Assembly: GCF_964275005.1 (NCBI RefSeq)
Contig: NC_092686.1
Location: 17,808,547 to 17,872,546 of the forward strand
Length of the DNA: 64,000 nucleotides
Direction of reading: 5' to 3'
Origin: Diadema setosum
Lineage: Eukaryota; Echinodermata; Echinoidea; Diadematoida; Diadematidae
A program made the position numbers and the translations under genes. The notes below the pieces were generated by a model. The model did no database searches, was not told the origin of the DNA, and was given only the letters and a program-made list of their open reading frames with translations. Numbering within the stretch: the first letter of the stretch is position 1; every line of letters starts with the position of its first letter. Positions 12,235 through 21,963 of the stretch are shown here, in pieces.

Positions 12235-14174
12235 GGCCCGTGCCGCTGGACCATCAACCTAAGAGGAGAGCACAAATTTGTACAGTAAAAGAAATCAAAC
12301 AAGGACTCTTCATAAAAGGGATAATTGATGATGAGAGACTGGACCTGCTAATCGATACTGGATCTTCAATTACTATCATATCACATCAAGCTTTGTGTAG
12401 AATGACATGTAAATTAGCTGACTCGATGGAGGAGTGTGATATCAGACTGCTACAAGCTGACGGTACACCAATTCAAGTACACGGCGAGTCTAATGTGAGC
12501 ATTCAAATTGGGGTGAAGTCATATGACATCAACGCTGTGATAGCTGACATCGACCATGATGGTATCCTGGGGATGGATTTTCTTCAGCATACTAATGCAT
12601 CAATCAACTGTGAGTTGGGGACTATTGACATCAATGGTGAGAGGATCCACTGTACAGACATATATGGTGCACATGAGCTAGCAAATATCCAACCATCTTC
12701 GAAAATGGTTCCTGATCATCTACAAGACATCTATAACAGAACATTGGAGAATGTACAAGGTCATGAGGAAGAGATATCAGCTTTGTTGGTAGACTATCAA
12801 GATGTTTTCTCACGGGGTGACCACGATATCGGCAGAACGGATGTTACCCACCACTCTATTCACACTACTTGCCCTGCACCCATTAGACAACGTCCTCGTA
12901 GACCTCCCATGGGGCAGCGAGAGGAAATAGAACGTCACGTGAATGACATGCTTCAACGTGGTATCATCAAACCGTCTAGCAGCCCATGGTCAGCACCGGT
13001 TGTACTAGTTAAAAAGAAGGACGGGACTATGCGATTTTGTGTCGACTATCGTCTCCTGAATGAGCACACTATTAAGGATTCTTTTCCCCTTCCCCGTATC
13101 GACGAATCCATCGATGCACTCGACGGAGCTGTATACTTCTGTACACTCGACCTTGCCTCAGGCTATTGGCAGATTCCGCTTGATGAGGATGCGAAATTAA
13201 AGTCAGCATTTGTAGTGACTGGGGGGCTCTTTCAGTTTGAAGTTATGCCGTTTGGATTGTGCAATGCTCCATCCACATTTGAGCGCTTAATGGAGACTAT
13301 AATGGCTGGCCTGCAATGGAAGATCTTATTAATCTACTTGGATGACATCATTGTTTTTGGCCCCACAGTGGAAGAAGTACTGAGAAGACTAGAGATTGTG
13401 CTGCGGAGGCTGCAAGCAGCAAAACTCAAACTCAAGCCAAAGAAGTGCTTTCTGTTTCAGAAAGAGGTCTTGTATCTGGGACATAAGGTATCGGCAAAAG
13501 GCGTGAGTACTGATCCTGCCAAGATTGAAGCTGTGCAGAAATGGCCACGACCTACCAATCCCACTGATGTGCGAAGCTTCTTAGGATTAGCGTCGTACTA
13601 CAGGCGATACATCAAGGACTTTTCGCGCATTGCTAAGCCACTGACGGCTCTGACTGAGAAGCATGCCATTTTCTTGTGGACCACAGAGTGTGAGCAAGCT
13701 TTCGAACTCTTAAAGGAAAAGTTGACCTCTGCACCTATCCTTGCCTACCCAAGACTAGGAGACGAGTATATACTTGACACAGATGCAAGTCAATTCGCCA
13801 TTGGGGCAGTATTGAGTCAAGAACGCGATGGGCTTGAACGAGTTATAGCTTATGCTAGTAGGACATTGAACAGGGCTGAACAAAACTACTGTGTCACGAG
13901 ACGTGAATTACTCGCCGTGGTGAACTTCTTGAAACACTTCCGGCATTACTTGTATGGTCAGCGAGTCAGGGTGAGAACGGATCACAGTTCACTGAGGTGG
14001 CTGCTTAATTTCAAGAATCCGGAAGGACAGATTGCAAGATGGATTGAAGTGATAAGTCAATATGAACTTACCCTCGAGCATAGAGCTGGACGGATCCACT
14101 CAAACGCTGATGGACTGTCTCGCAGGCCCTGCACACAGTGCGGCAGACTGGAGGATATCTGCGAAGACAATTAG
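12159..14174 (+). CDS. Retroelement protease, reverse transcriptase and RNase H
   Basis: This 671-residue open frame overlaps the end of gag and lacks an ATG at its beginning, as usual when pol is read by frameshifting. The aspartic protease motif LLIDTGSS is followed by reverse transcriptase with the YLDDIIVF catalytic box and the typical Ty3/Gypsy stretch GLASYYRRYIKDF. RNase H follows (DTDASQFAIGAVLSQ, then a downstream RTDHSSLRWL). Together these would process the polyprotein and copy element RNA to DNA. The order and motifs are read directly from the sequence. The element is treated as a fossil. Confidence 0.95.
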   Translation: MSLQREGGKREQVFPVGKGKATVQVGPVPLDHQPKRRAQICTVKEIKQGLFIKGIIDDERLDLLIDTGSSITIISHQALCRMTCKLADSMEECDIRLLQADGTPIQVHGESNVSIQIGVKSYDINAVIADIDHDGILGMDFLQHTNASINCELGTIDINGERIHCTDIYGAHELANIQPSSKMVPDHLQDIYNRTLENVQGHEEEISALLVDYQDVFSRGDHDIGRTDVTHHSIHTTCPAPIRQRPRRPPMGQREEIERHVNDMLQRGIIKPSSSPWSAPVVLVKKKDGTMRFCVDYRLLNEHTIKDSFPLPRIDESIDALDGAVYFCTLDLASGYWQIPLDEDAKLKSAFVVTGGLFQFEVMPFGLCNAPSTFERLMETIMAGLQWKILLIYLDDIIVFGPTVEEVLRRLEIVLRRLQAAKLKLKPKKCFLFQKEVLYLGHKVSAKGVSTDPAKIEAVQKWPRPTNPTDVRSFLGLASYYRRYIKDFSRIAKPLTALTEKHAIFLWTTECEQAFELLKEKLTSAPILAYPRLGDEYILDTDASQFAIGAVLSQERDGLERVIAYASRTLNRAEQNYCVTRRELLAVVNFLKHFRHYLYGQRVRVRTDHSSLRWLLNFKNPEGQIARWIEVISQYELTLEHRAGRIHSNADGLSRRPCTQCGRLEDICEDN

Positions 14175-14299
14175 TAGATTTAAGTGTAAGACATTAGGAA
14201 GCATGGAGTGAATGTTGATTCTAATTATATGTGTACATAATTTTATACTGTTTTATGTAGTAAGCCGATGGAAGGAAGAATAGAAGAGTCAGGCTAAAG

Positions 14300-15748
14300 A
14301 TGGATGACGAAGCTGAGCTTGTAAGAAGACTGAATGCAGTCACTATTTCACCTAACACTACTCCTATGGAGATAAGGAGAGCTCAACTGCAAGATGCAGA
14401 TATCAAGCACATATTGAAGTGGAAGGAAGAGAGTGAGGAAAGGCCATTATGGGGTGCTGTGTCAACCCTGTCATCTGCAGTGAAGTCGTATTGGATAAAT
14501 TGGGGTCTTTTAGAGGTAAAGGACGGTGTTCTCATGAGGAGGTGGGAGTCAAACGACGGTAAAGAAGTTAGGTGGAAAACTGTGCTACCACGCTCTCTGC
14601 GAAAAATTGTGTTGGCTGAGCTCCATGCTGCGAATACGGCATGCCACCTGGGGGTAAACAAATTACTTCACAAAGTTCAACAGAGATACTACTGGGTTGG
14701 ACTAGCTGCGGATGTTAGATCAACAGTGCGAGAGTGTACAGTCTGTGCACGTTTAAAGAACCCACCTAAGAGAGCAAAGGCCCCTCTACAGAGATATCAA
14801 GTAGGTGCACCACTTGAGAGAGTGGCCATGGATATTTTGGGTCCCTTACCAGAGACTGACAGTGGAAATCGTTACATCCTAGTAGTGGGGGACTATTTCA
14901 CGAAGTGGATTGAAGCATACCCCTTACCAAACCAAGAGGCAAACACAGTCGCTCGAGCTTTAGTGGAAGAATTCATTTGCAGATATGGGCTACCTAAGGA
15001 ACTGCATAGTGATCAGGGCAGGAATTTTGAGTCAAAGTTGATGCAAGAAGTATGTGAACTTTTGCATATTAAGAAGACAAGAACATGTCCCTTACATCCC
15101 CAAAGTGACGGATTCATAGAGAGGTTCAATCGCACACTACTGTCGATGGTAGCGTCTATACTAGATGCTGACAGAAATCAGGCAGACTGGGATGAGCGGG
15201 TTCCATATGCTATGCTGGCGTATCGTTCTTCCATTCAGGAATCAACTGGTGAGTCTCCTGTTATGATGATGCTCGGAAGAGAGATCACGCTTCCAGTAGA
15301 TGTCACGATCAGTCAACCTGAAGTGCAAGTAGAAAATGAAGAGACTGGAGATTATGTTCAACAACTAAGAGATAGATTGCAAGACGTACATGAAGCAGCA
15401 AGACATAAATTACACCTAGCTCAGAAGCACCAGGCCAAGCAGTATGATCGCAATTCTACACTTGTGAAATACGACATTGGAGACTGGGTCTGGCTACACA
15501 ACCCAACTAGACGGAGAGGTGTGTGTCCTAAACTTCAAGTGAAGTGGGATGGTCCCTTCATGGTAACGCACAGACTATCAGATGTGGTGTATCGCATCCA
15601 AGCTTCACTGCGTACCAAGCCTAGAGTTGTACATTCAGATCGTTTGAAGTGCTACACTGGACCACCACTTCGTGACTGGCGTCAGAATGTTCGGCGAAAT
15701 CCTGTTAGAGTTAGATTACCACCCAGGCGGTTCAGAGACGAGTTGTAA
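14300..15748 (+). CDS. Retroelement integrase ORF
   Basis: This 482-residue frame starts at an ATG. An N-terminal HHCC zinc-binding region (LHAANTACHLGV, then CTVCARLK) is followed by a DDE integrase core: MDILGPLP, HSDQGRNFES and SDGFIERFNRTL supply the acidic residues. A C-terminal GPF-type module (KWDGPFMVTHRL) follows. The protein would insert the DNA copy into the genome. It lies in a separate open frame about 125 bases after the RNase H frame; many Ty3/Gypsy elements keep RT and integrase in one frame, so this layout is slightly unusual. Confidence 0.93.
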   Translation: MDDEAELVRRLNAVTISPNTTPMEIRRAQLQDADIKHILKWKEESEERPLWGAVSTLSSAVKSYWINWGLLEVKDGVLMRRWESNDGKEVRWKTVLPRSLRKIVLAELHAANTACHLGVNKLLHKVQQRYYWVGLAADVRSTVRECTVCARLKNPPKRAKAPLQRYQVGAPLERVAMDILGPLPETDSGNRYILVVGDYFTKWIEAYPLPNQEANTVARALVEEFICRYGLPKELHSDQGRNFESKLMQEVCELLHIKKTRTCPLHPQSDGFIERFNRTLLSMVASILDADRNQADWDERVPYAMLAYRSSIQESTGESPVMMMLGREITLPVDVTISQPEVQVENEETGDYVQQLRDRLQDVHEAARHKLHLAQKHQAKQYDRNSTLVKYDIGDWVWLHNPTRRRGVCPKLQVKWDGPFMVTHRLSDVVYRIQASLRTKPRVVHSDRLKCYTGPPLRDWRQNVRRNPVRVRLPPRRFRDEL

Positions 15749-15962
15749 AAGAGGGCTTCCCTACCTCAGTCGTCATCTCTGGTGTACAACAAGAACAAAA
15801 CATTAATAACAACAAAACAAAAGCAAAACTTTAGTCAAAGCAGTAGAATTTAGATTCTTAGTATGATAACAATGTTATGACAAGCAGTTGATTACAAAAT
15901 TGCCGCTTCCTCGATTTTCTTTTTAGCTTTGTCCTTTCCACATTAACTTCAATCTTTTGTAG

Positions 15963-17510
15963 ATGAAGTGCGAAATATGTGATCTTGAGATGATGAGCCA
16001 TGTAGGCTACGTCCGTCATCTGGAAGCTATTCACAGTACGACGCTGACAATAAGGTGTGAGGTCTGTAATACAGAGATGCAGGATCGTTGGGACATGAAC
16101 CGCCACTATAATCGCACTCACCCTGACAGACGGGATGAGGGAAACTACTTGAGGTTTCAATTGGCAACGAGGGCATACCAGCTTCGTTGGGAGAGGGACC
16201 GGCACACTGCAGAGGACAGACGGTGGAGTTCCAAGGGAGGGGGACTAGCAGCACTAATTGATGAAATGGAGAGAGATCTGAAGGAACAAAAGGAGAGAGA
16301 AAGGAAGAAGGACGAAGATAAGCAGAAGGCAGAGAAGGAGAAGAAAGACAGGGAGGAGAAGGAAAAGAAGAGAAAGGACGAAGCCAAGCAGAAGGCAGAG
16401 AAGGAGAAGAAAGACAGGGAGGAGAAGGAAAAGAAGAGAAAGGACGAAGCCAAGCAGAAGGCAGAGAAGGAGAAGAAAGACAGGGAGGAGAAGGAAAAGA
16501 AGAGAAAGGACGAAGCCAAGCAGAAGGCAGAAAAGGAGAAGAAAGAAAGGGAGGAGAAGGAAAAGAAGAGAAAGGACGAAGCCAAGCAGAAGGCAGAGGA
16601 GAAGAAAGACAGGGAGGAGAAGGAAAAGAAGAGAAAGGACGAAGCCAAGCAGAAGGCAGAGAAGGAGAAGAAAGACAGGGAGGAGAAGGAAAAGAAGAGA
16701 AAGGACGAAGCCAAGCAGAAGGCAGAGAAGGAGAAGAAAGACAGGGAAGAGAAAGAAAAGAAGAGAAAGGACGAAGCCAAGCAGAAGGCAGAGAAGGAGA
16801 AGAAAGACAGGGAGGAGAAGGAAAAGAAGAGAAAGGACGAAGCCAAGCAGAAGGCAGAGAGGGAGGAGAAAGAAATGGAAGAAAAGGCAAAGGAGAAAGC
16901 CACCCTTCAGGCAGAAAAGGAGAAGAAAGAAATGGAAGAGAAGGTATGGAAGGAAGCCATACGACAGGCAGAAAAGGAGAAGAAAGACAGGGAAGAAAAG
17001 ACAAGGGAGGAAGCCAGACTCCAGGCAGAAAAGGAGAAGAAAGACAGGGAAGAAAAGGCAAGGGAGGAAGCCAGACTCCAGGCAGAAAAGGAGAAGAAAG
17101 AAAGGGAAGAGAAGGTATGGAAGGAAGCCATACGGCAGGCAGAAAAGGAGAAGAAAGACAGGGAAGAAAAGGCAAGGGAGGAAGCCAGACTCCAGGCAGA
17201 AAAAGAGAAGAAAGAAAGGGAAGAAAAGGCAAAGGAGGAAGCCAAGCTAGAGGCAGGAGTAGAGACAGAGGAGAGAGAGTCGGACAATCCAAGAAAGAGA
17301 AAGTTAGTGGCTTACCTTTCTGACAATGCCGACGATGAGGAGGATGAACTTGTGATCAGTGTTAAGCGCCCGAGGATTGGGTTTCGCGTAGTAAAGAAAG
17401 TCACGGTTGAGTCCGAATGGTATACAGAAGTGTATGGCCAGGTTCATTTGATGAAGCGAGTAGTGGAGACCACCTTTCCGGAGACCATGCCTGCAAATAG
17501 TGAGGAGTGA
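15963..17510 (+). CDS. Extra retroelement ORF: C2H2 fingers plus Lys/Glu repeat helix
   Basis: A 515-residue frame with an ATG sits where an env gene would lie. Residues 3-24 form a C2H2-like finger (CEICDLEM...HLEAIH) and residues about 32-52 a second one (CEVCNTEM...HYNRTH). From about residue 100 to 430 the protein is almost wholly K/E/D/R/Q/A tandem repeats, strongly predicted to form a long charged helix or coiled coil. The C-terminal 80 residues are non-repetitive with an acidic patch (DNADDEEDE) and a basic KRPRIG segment. I see no signal peptide or membrane segment, so it is not an envelope protein. It could bind nucleic acid or act as a nuclear or particle-linked scaffold; that is inference. 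It is part of a fossil element. Confidence 0.85.
   Translation: MKCEICDLEMMSHVGYVRHLEAIHSTTLTIRCEVCNTEMQDRWDMNRHYNRTHPDRRDEGNYLRFQLATRAYQLRWERDRHTAEDRRWSSKGGGLAALIDEMERDLKEQKERERKKDEDKQKAEKEKKDREEKEKKRKDEAKQKAEKEKKDREEKEKKRKDEAKQKAEKEKKDREEKEKKRKDEAKQKAEKEKKEREEKEKKRKDEAKQKAEEKKDREEKEKKRKDEAKQKAEKEKKDREEKEKKRKDEAKQKAEKEKKDREEKEKKRKDEAKQKAEKEKKDREEKEKKRKDEAKQKAEREEKEMEEKAKEKATLQAEKEKKEMEEKVWKEAIRQAEKEKKDREEKTREEARLQAEKEKKDREEKAREEARLQAEKEKKEREEKVWKEAIRQAEKEKKDREEKAREEARLQAEKEKKEREEKAKEEAKLEAGVETEERESDNPRKRKLVAYLSDNADDEEDELVISVKRPRIGFRVVKKVTVESEWYTEVYGQVHLMKRVVETTFPETMPANSEE
16290..17255 (+). repeat. Coding tandem repeats within the extra ORF
   Basis: Two kinds follow each other. The first is about eight copies of a 66-bp unit (22 residues, core EEKEKKRKDEAKQKAE) from about 16310 to 16860. 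The second is about seven copies of a 57-bp unit (19 residues, core AEKEKKxxEEKxxxEAxxQ) to about 17250. All unit lengths are multiples of three, so the frame is kept. The same repeat leaves long open frames on the minus strand that are shadows. Confidence 0.92.
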
Positions 17511-17731
17511 CGTTATTGTGGACAATGTTATCGTATCGACGAACAGTTTGGATTTGGACAATTCTGATTGCATTGTATATATGTGGAGCACTTCTATGAT
17601 AGTGCAGACAATGGTTTTTGATAATTAGCAGAAACAAATTGAACATGTATATATGTTGTAATTCTACTATGAATGAGTATTTTCACGACAGTGCACATTT
17701 AAACCTATTGGTCGCTGGGACAGCGACTTGG

Positions 17732-17745
17732 TAAGAGGGGGGTAA
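17732..17745 (+). other. Polypurine tract
   Basis: AAGAGGGGGGTAA lies directly before the 3' LTR, the usual position of the plus-strand primer of LTR retroelements. Confidence 0.75.
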
Positions 17746-20700
17746 TGTGGCGAGAACACCCTGAACTTCATTTTTTTTTTAAACTTGTATGTGTATGTGT
17801 TACTACAACGAGACATGGAGAAAGACTATGTAAGAGTTCATTTATACTGACATACTCGCTAGATTGTGTATGGTGCGTAGAACTTACCGGTACGTGTGTA
17901 TACGAACCCTTACACTGCTAGTCGACAGATACACTGTATACACTGCTGTCGCTCATACAGCACATGAATCTAAGTTGCCCTGTCCATTAATGAGTAGGGT
18001 TGTAATGACAGTTATTATACGGAGGGCCGAATAAGAGACTCATATTTATAGGTACTTACCTGCTTTTCTTGGCATATTTCCTGGTGATAGTTGTCATAAT
18101 TTGCAGTCCCTTTTTGTATTGTCAACGTAACTTACGATAATTTTTCTTCACAGTTGCAAGAACCCCTATTTGTGTAATGAATCAGTCCATATGCAGCTGT
18201 GGGAAGGAAGTTGCGCTGGAGTAGCGCTGTGTTAGCGCATTCGCGTTACACTACCAATGTAGAAGTAAACAATACGCGTAAATAGTGTAGAGTACGCGCT
18301 TGTGTAAAGGGGCCGACGGGTATAAATACGCGCATATGCAGACGACTGTTTACTGGACACAGCTGATCGGTTACAATTCAGAAGCTTACAGATTTGTTTT
18401 CTCTCTTGATACTCGGTGAATCCCAGCAACTCGAACCAGATAATTGACAATATGGAGGTAGAGTGGAGGGAGTACCCTCCACCTATTACATAGTATGTCT
18501 TTGATATAAACCAAGCGTACCCTCGATAGGTATATTTATAGGGTAATCATATAATTTTGTAAATACATGTGCACTGTTGTGGTTATTGATCGCTACTAAT
18601 TGAGCACAGAGATGCTCATCACGTTCTTTTTATGTGTATACTCTTTTGTGTAAATATTAAGATGGATGCTTAATGCATCATACCAGCTTAATGCCAAAGT
18701 GACAGTTATTGTGTCATACATGTAGGTAGTGAGCATGACCAAGGTTCTAAGAAGAAGTATAAGATTTCAATTATCAGCAACTTGTTTAATTATCTAATAT
18801 GAGGAAAATATTAAGTAATACTCAAGTGAGGGAATAGGAATTGCTTCCCCACTCCTTCCCCACTCCCCTCATCCCCTGCAACCGTGGCCACTACGTGGAT
18901 GAGCTGGGAACTGAATGGACTAGCTGGCGGACCAGGCGAGGCCTAGGAGAGAGTGACATTGTCAGGGTTTGCAGCCAATAGAGAGGGTCTCTCTGGTCTG
19001 GTAATGCAGTCTATATCGGGGAAAAACAACGAAGTCAACAGATGGGTGCTACTATGCCAGTGTCCGAGGGCTGGTGTCCACTACCGTTCCCACTCCTTCC
19101 CTACCCCTACCCCTTCCCTTTCCCCCCCCCCCCCCCTTCCCTTTGGAGTGCCGACACCACCCACTGAGGGCAACAGTACCGGAGCTGTGTTTACCTGTAT
19201 CTGAGGGTTCATGGTGACAGACTAGCAGGCCTACTTGCTGCTGGACTGAGCTGGTGACGCTGATGTCTACTGGGGAACGACAAGAAGCTGTTTACCAGAC
19301 TGAGTCCAGATCCTTTACCACCCCCCCCCCTCCATCTCTTTCAATTTCCCCACCCTCAGTTAGTAGCAGGCTCCATTCCCGAACACTTGAGTAAAAGGTT
19401 ATTTTTTTTCAACTTGGCCTGTTAGTAATAAAAGATTTATAATAGTAGGCATTATATAAGAAAGTAAGCTAATTTGTTGAGATAGCCAAATTTCTTCTTT
19501 TTGTTTCAAGAAAGTCGCGGGACGAGTCATGAGCAAGTCGACGTGCTTAGAGGCTTAATGGAAACACTGTAGAATTTCGTAGGCTTTTTGGTGGCAGGGG
19601 TAATTTGGGAGTCGTTAGAGACTTGAGGCCAAATTCTGCCGGAGTAGACAGACAGCGACGCGTGGCCACCGACATCGTGTGTGGGGCGCATAATGCTCTT
19701 TTGTGTGGTGCAGCAGTTTTATGTTAAGGATTGAAATCCCAGAGGGGTGACCGGAGCGGTTATGAAAGGATTTTATTCTTTATTGCTTTATTCTTTATTC
19801 TATTGGAGAGAGTAATGTGCACTTACTTAGAGATGTTATTCGGAAAGAGATGGGTAGGAAGACTTGGAGTCTTAGTGAGTCTACTGTCTACAGGAGTTCG
19901 CTAGTAGGATGAGGTTCGCACAGGTTAGCAGGAACAAAAGCACGGAAGAAATTTCACTTTCTGACAACAAATTGGGTCTCAAAATGAGATGTCTTTAAAT
20001 AACATTGTAGTGGAGTAGTATTTCTTACATAGTAGTCTCCATGATAAAGAGGCAGTCATTAAACTAAATTATGGAGAATTATATTTACAATATTCATGTG
20101 ACTTTGAATGTCACGAGTGGTCTAACTACAGTACCACGTCATATGTGGTACGTTCTGAGCTGGGATATCGTAGATTCGTAGTTGGGTCTACAGCGTTAGT
20201 GAACCTTGGTCAGATTAAGCTGGGAAAATACTCATATTCAAGTTGGTTCTTGTCTCTAAGAGAAGATGTTTGAAATGTTGTAAATGAAATGATTTGTATA
20301 TATACTTGTACAAACAGAATTTAGACTTATTAAAGTCTAAAAGTTATAAGTTAAATTCAAACGTTCGGACATCAAGTTTGTAGTTGTACTGCCTGGATGC
20401 TGGAATGAATGCATACATTGATCAGTGATTGAGGTTGTGGATATGAGATTTAATTAAGTATTGTAGATTAACAAAGACACTGGACAAATTTATGCACCAC
20501 GTTCATATACTTTGAACAAACGAACCGCACATCGAACCCTTTTAAACACGTTACCAACAAACGCGAGGTCCTAGAACTTATTGGATAGCCTTGGTGATTG
20601 GAGGGAGAGTGAGTGCCTGAGATGTTTGTATACCTGTGTGTGTACACGCATGTGAAGTCTAGCTGTGACAGTTAGAGACTGAGGCTCTACTTTAAATGCT

Positions 20701-21259
20701 TACCTACACATGATCTATGTTAATTTGGATACAGAGAAGGTTAGAAGAATTCTGACTTAGCTTACCCTAAATGCTTGGTCGATTCTCTGAGGTATTTCCT
20801 CGTATTAGATGAATAAGATGAGCGAATGATTGCCGATGCTAGTTTGTGTGGGCTGTGTTAGACTGGAGTACTCAACTGAGAGTGGTGCACATGCTCGAGT
20901 GGCGCGAACATGAGGTATGCGCGCATGTGAGATGCAGTGTGTGCGTGCGCATTCAGTACTGACACTGGTGATGATTAATTATAGGCGTCAAGGTTATACG
21001 CAAGAGGAATACCAGTATGTAACGTACACATGCAGCCACAACATTCTTTAGCATAGACATCGTTTACATATAGGACTCACTCAAGTTACAGATCTCTCTC
21101 TCCAAACACGTTAGCTGAGGAAGTTAGTTCTCGACTTCTCAGCAGGGAGTGGTACACCCAAAAATTACCTGGTGGCAGCATACTACAGGATTAGGAGACG
21201 TGGATATTCTCAGATGTTCAGTCCCTATTTATTTCCCCCTCCCCCCTTCTCGCGTTACA
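17746..21259 (+). repeat. 3' LTR
   Basis: It is 3514 bp long, begins TGTGGCGAG and ends CGCGTTACA, about 1041 bp longer than the 5' LTR. That is very long for a Ty3/Gypsy LTR. It is followed by ATAT and then by unit 2 sequence. Confidence 0.95.
18321..18328 (+). promoter_or_regulatory. TATA-box candidate inside the 3' LTR
   Basis: TATAAATA lies in a stretch that would put transcription start near 18350, within a CAGACGACTG-like context. This is motif evidence only. Confidence 0.35.
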
Positions 21260-21963
21260 ATATTAAAGAGAGGTATTTCGTCGGATTCAGCTGAGAATTA
21301 AACAAGGAAATAATAAGCAATATCAGCACATTTGTTTATGGATTTAGATTATCTTACCTACAAAGCTTCAATGCGATATGGATGCACTTGCATAGACCTC
21401 GTAAATACAGTCCAATCAATACGCACGAAGTATTGTTGCGTCATGAAATATGTTGGAGTTGCCTTGTACAGCATTAGCGTGTATGTGTAGCTTACGCGTT
21501 TTTAGGAGACGGCGATTGGCTGGAAGTTGCTCACGCTACAGTGCGCGATGCTAGGTTACGAGTTGGTCTTGTGTCAACAAAAAATCCTTCACTCTTTCCT
21601 AGTGAGCTTCTGAGTAACGATCGTTATTACAGTTGTTCTCCTTCCGAGCTTTCCGAATTCGCAGATATTCGAAGAAATTTGACATATAGCTATTGGTTTT
21701 GACCTAGGCAGATCAATAGTAAGTTCTGTTTCGTAGATTATTATGGAATTTGTCGAAACAATCGTTTAGTACCTATGTATTTATCCATATATTATTATAC
21801 CTATTTTCAAATAATAAAAGAATACATGGATTTATAGCAAGACACAAATATATTACAGTGTATGACTCTAAAGGGTTTGGTAGGTATAATATCATTATCT
21901 ATTAAATTGATATTAACGTATATACCAAACTTGTAATTATTTTGTTTCTGGTTATGCCAGGCT
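21260..21963 (+). promoter_or_regulatory. 5' flank and possible untranslated first exon of kinase copy 2
   Basis: It is nearly identical to 29-724 of unit 1. The same donor (GTAAGT at 21719-21724) and the acceptor just before the ATG suggest a noncoding first exon. No other feature is seen. Confidence 0.4.

Larger units (their letters stand above)
8315..21259 (+). mobile_element. Ty3/Gypsy-type LTR retroelement with an extra ORF
   Basis: A fossil element of about 12.9 kb is bounded by LTRs that begin TGTGGCGAGAACACC and end CTCGCGTTACA, with a short ATAT target duplication. In order it holds a 5' LTR, primer-binding site, gag, protease-RT-RNase H, integrase, an extra zinc-finger and charged-repeat frame, a polypurine tract and a 3' LTR. 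Alignable LTR parts differ by only about three substitutions and several one-base length changes, so insertion is recent and later than the kinase duplication. It looks largely whole, with about one visible structural difference between its LTRs. RT followed by RNase H and then integrase, and a GPF motif at the integrase C-terminus, place it in Ty3/Gypsy (Metaviridae). I did not assign a clade. Confidence 0.95.

Noticed and set aside
16027-17292. Long open frames on the minus strand (up to 421 codons) across the charged-repeat ORF
   Set aside because: They are shadows of the in-frame tandem repeat, which lacks stops on the other strand as well. Their predicted proteins are monotonous Pro/Ser/Leu or Ser/Phe repeats, and the plus frame has zinc fingers and an ATG in context.
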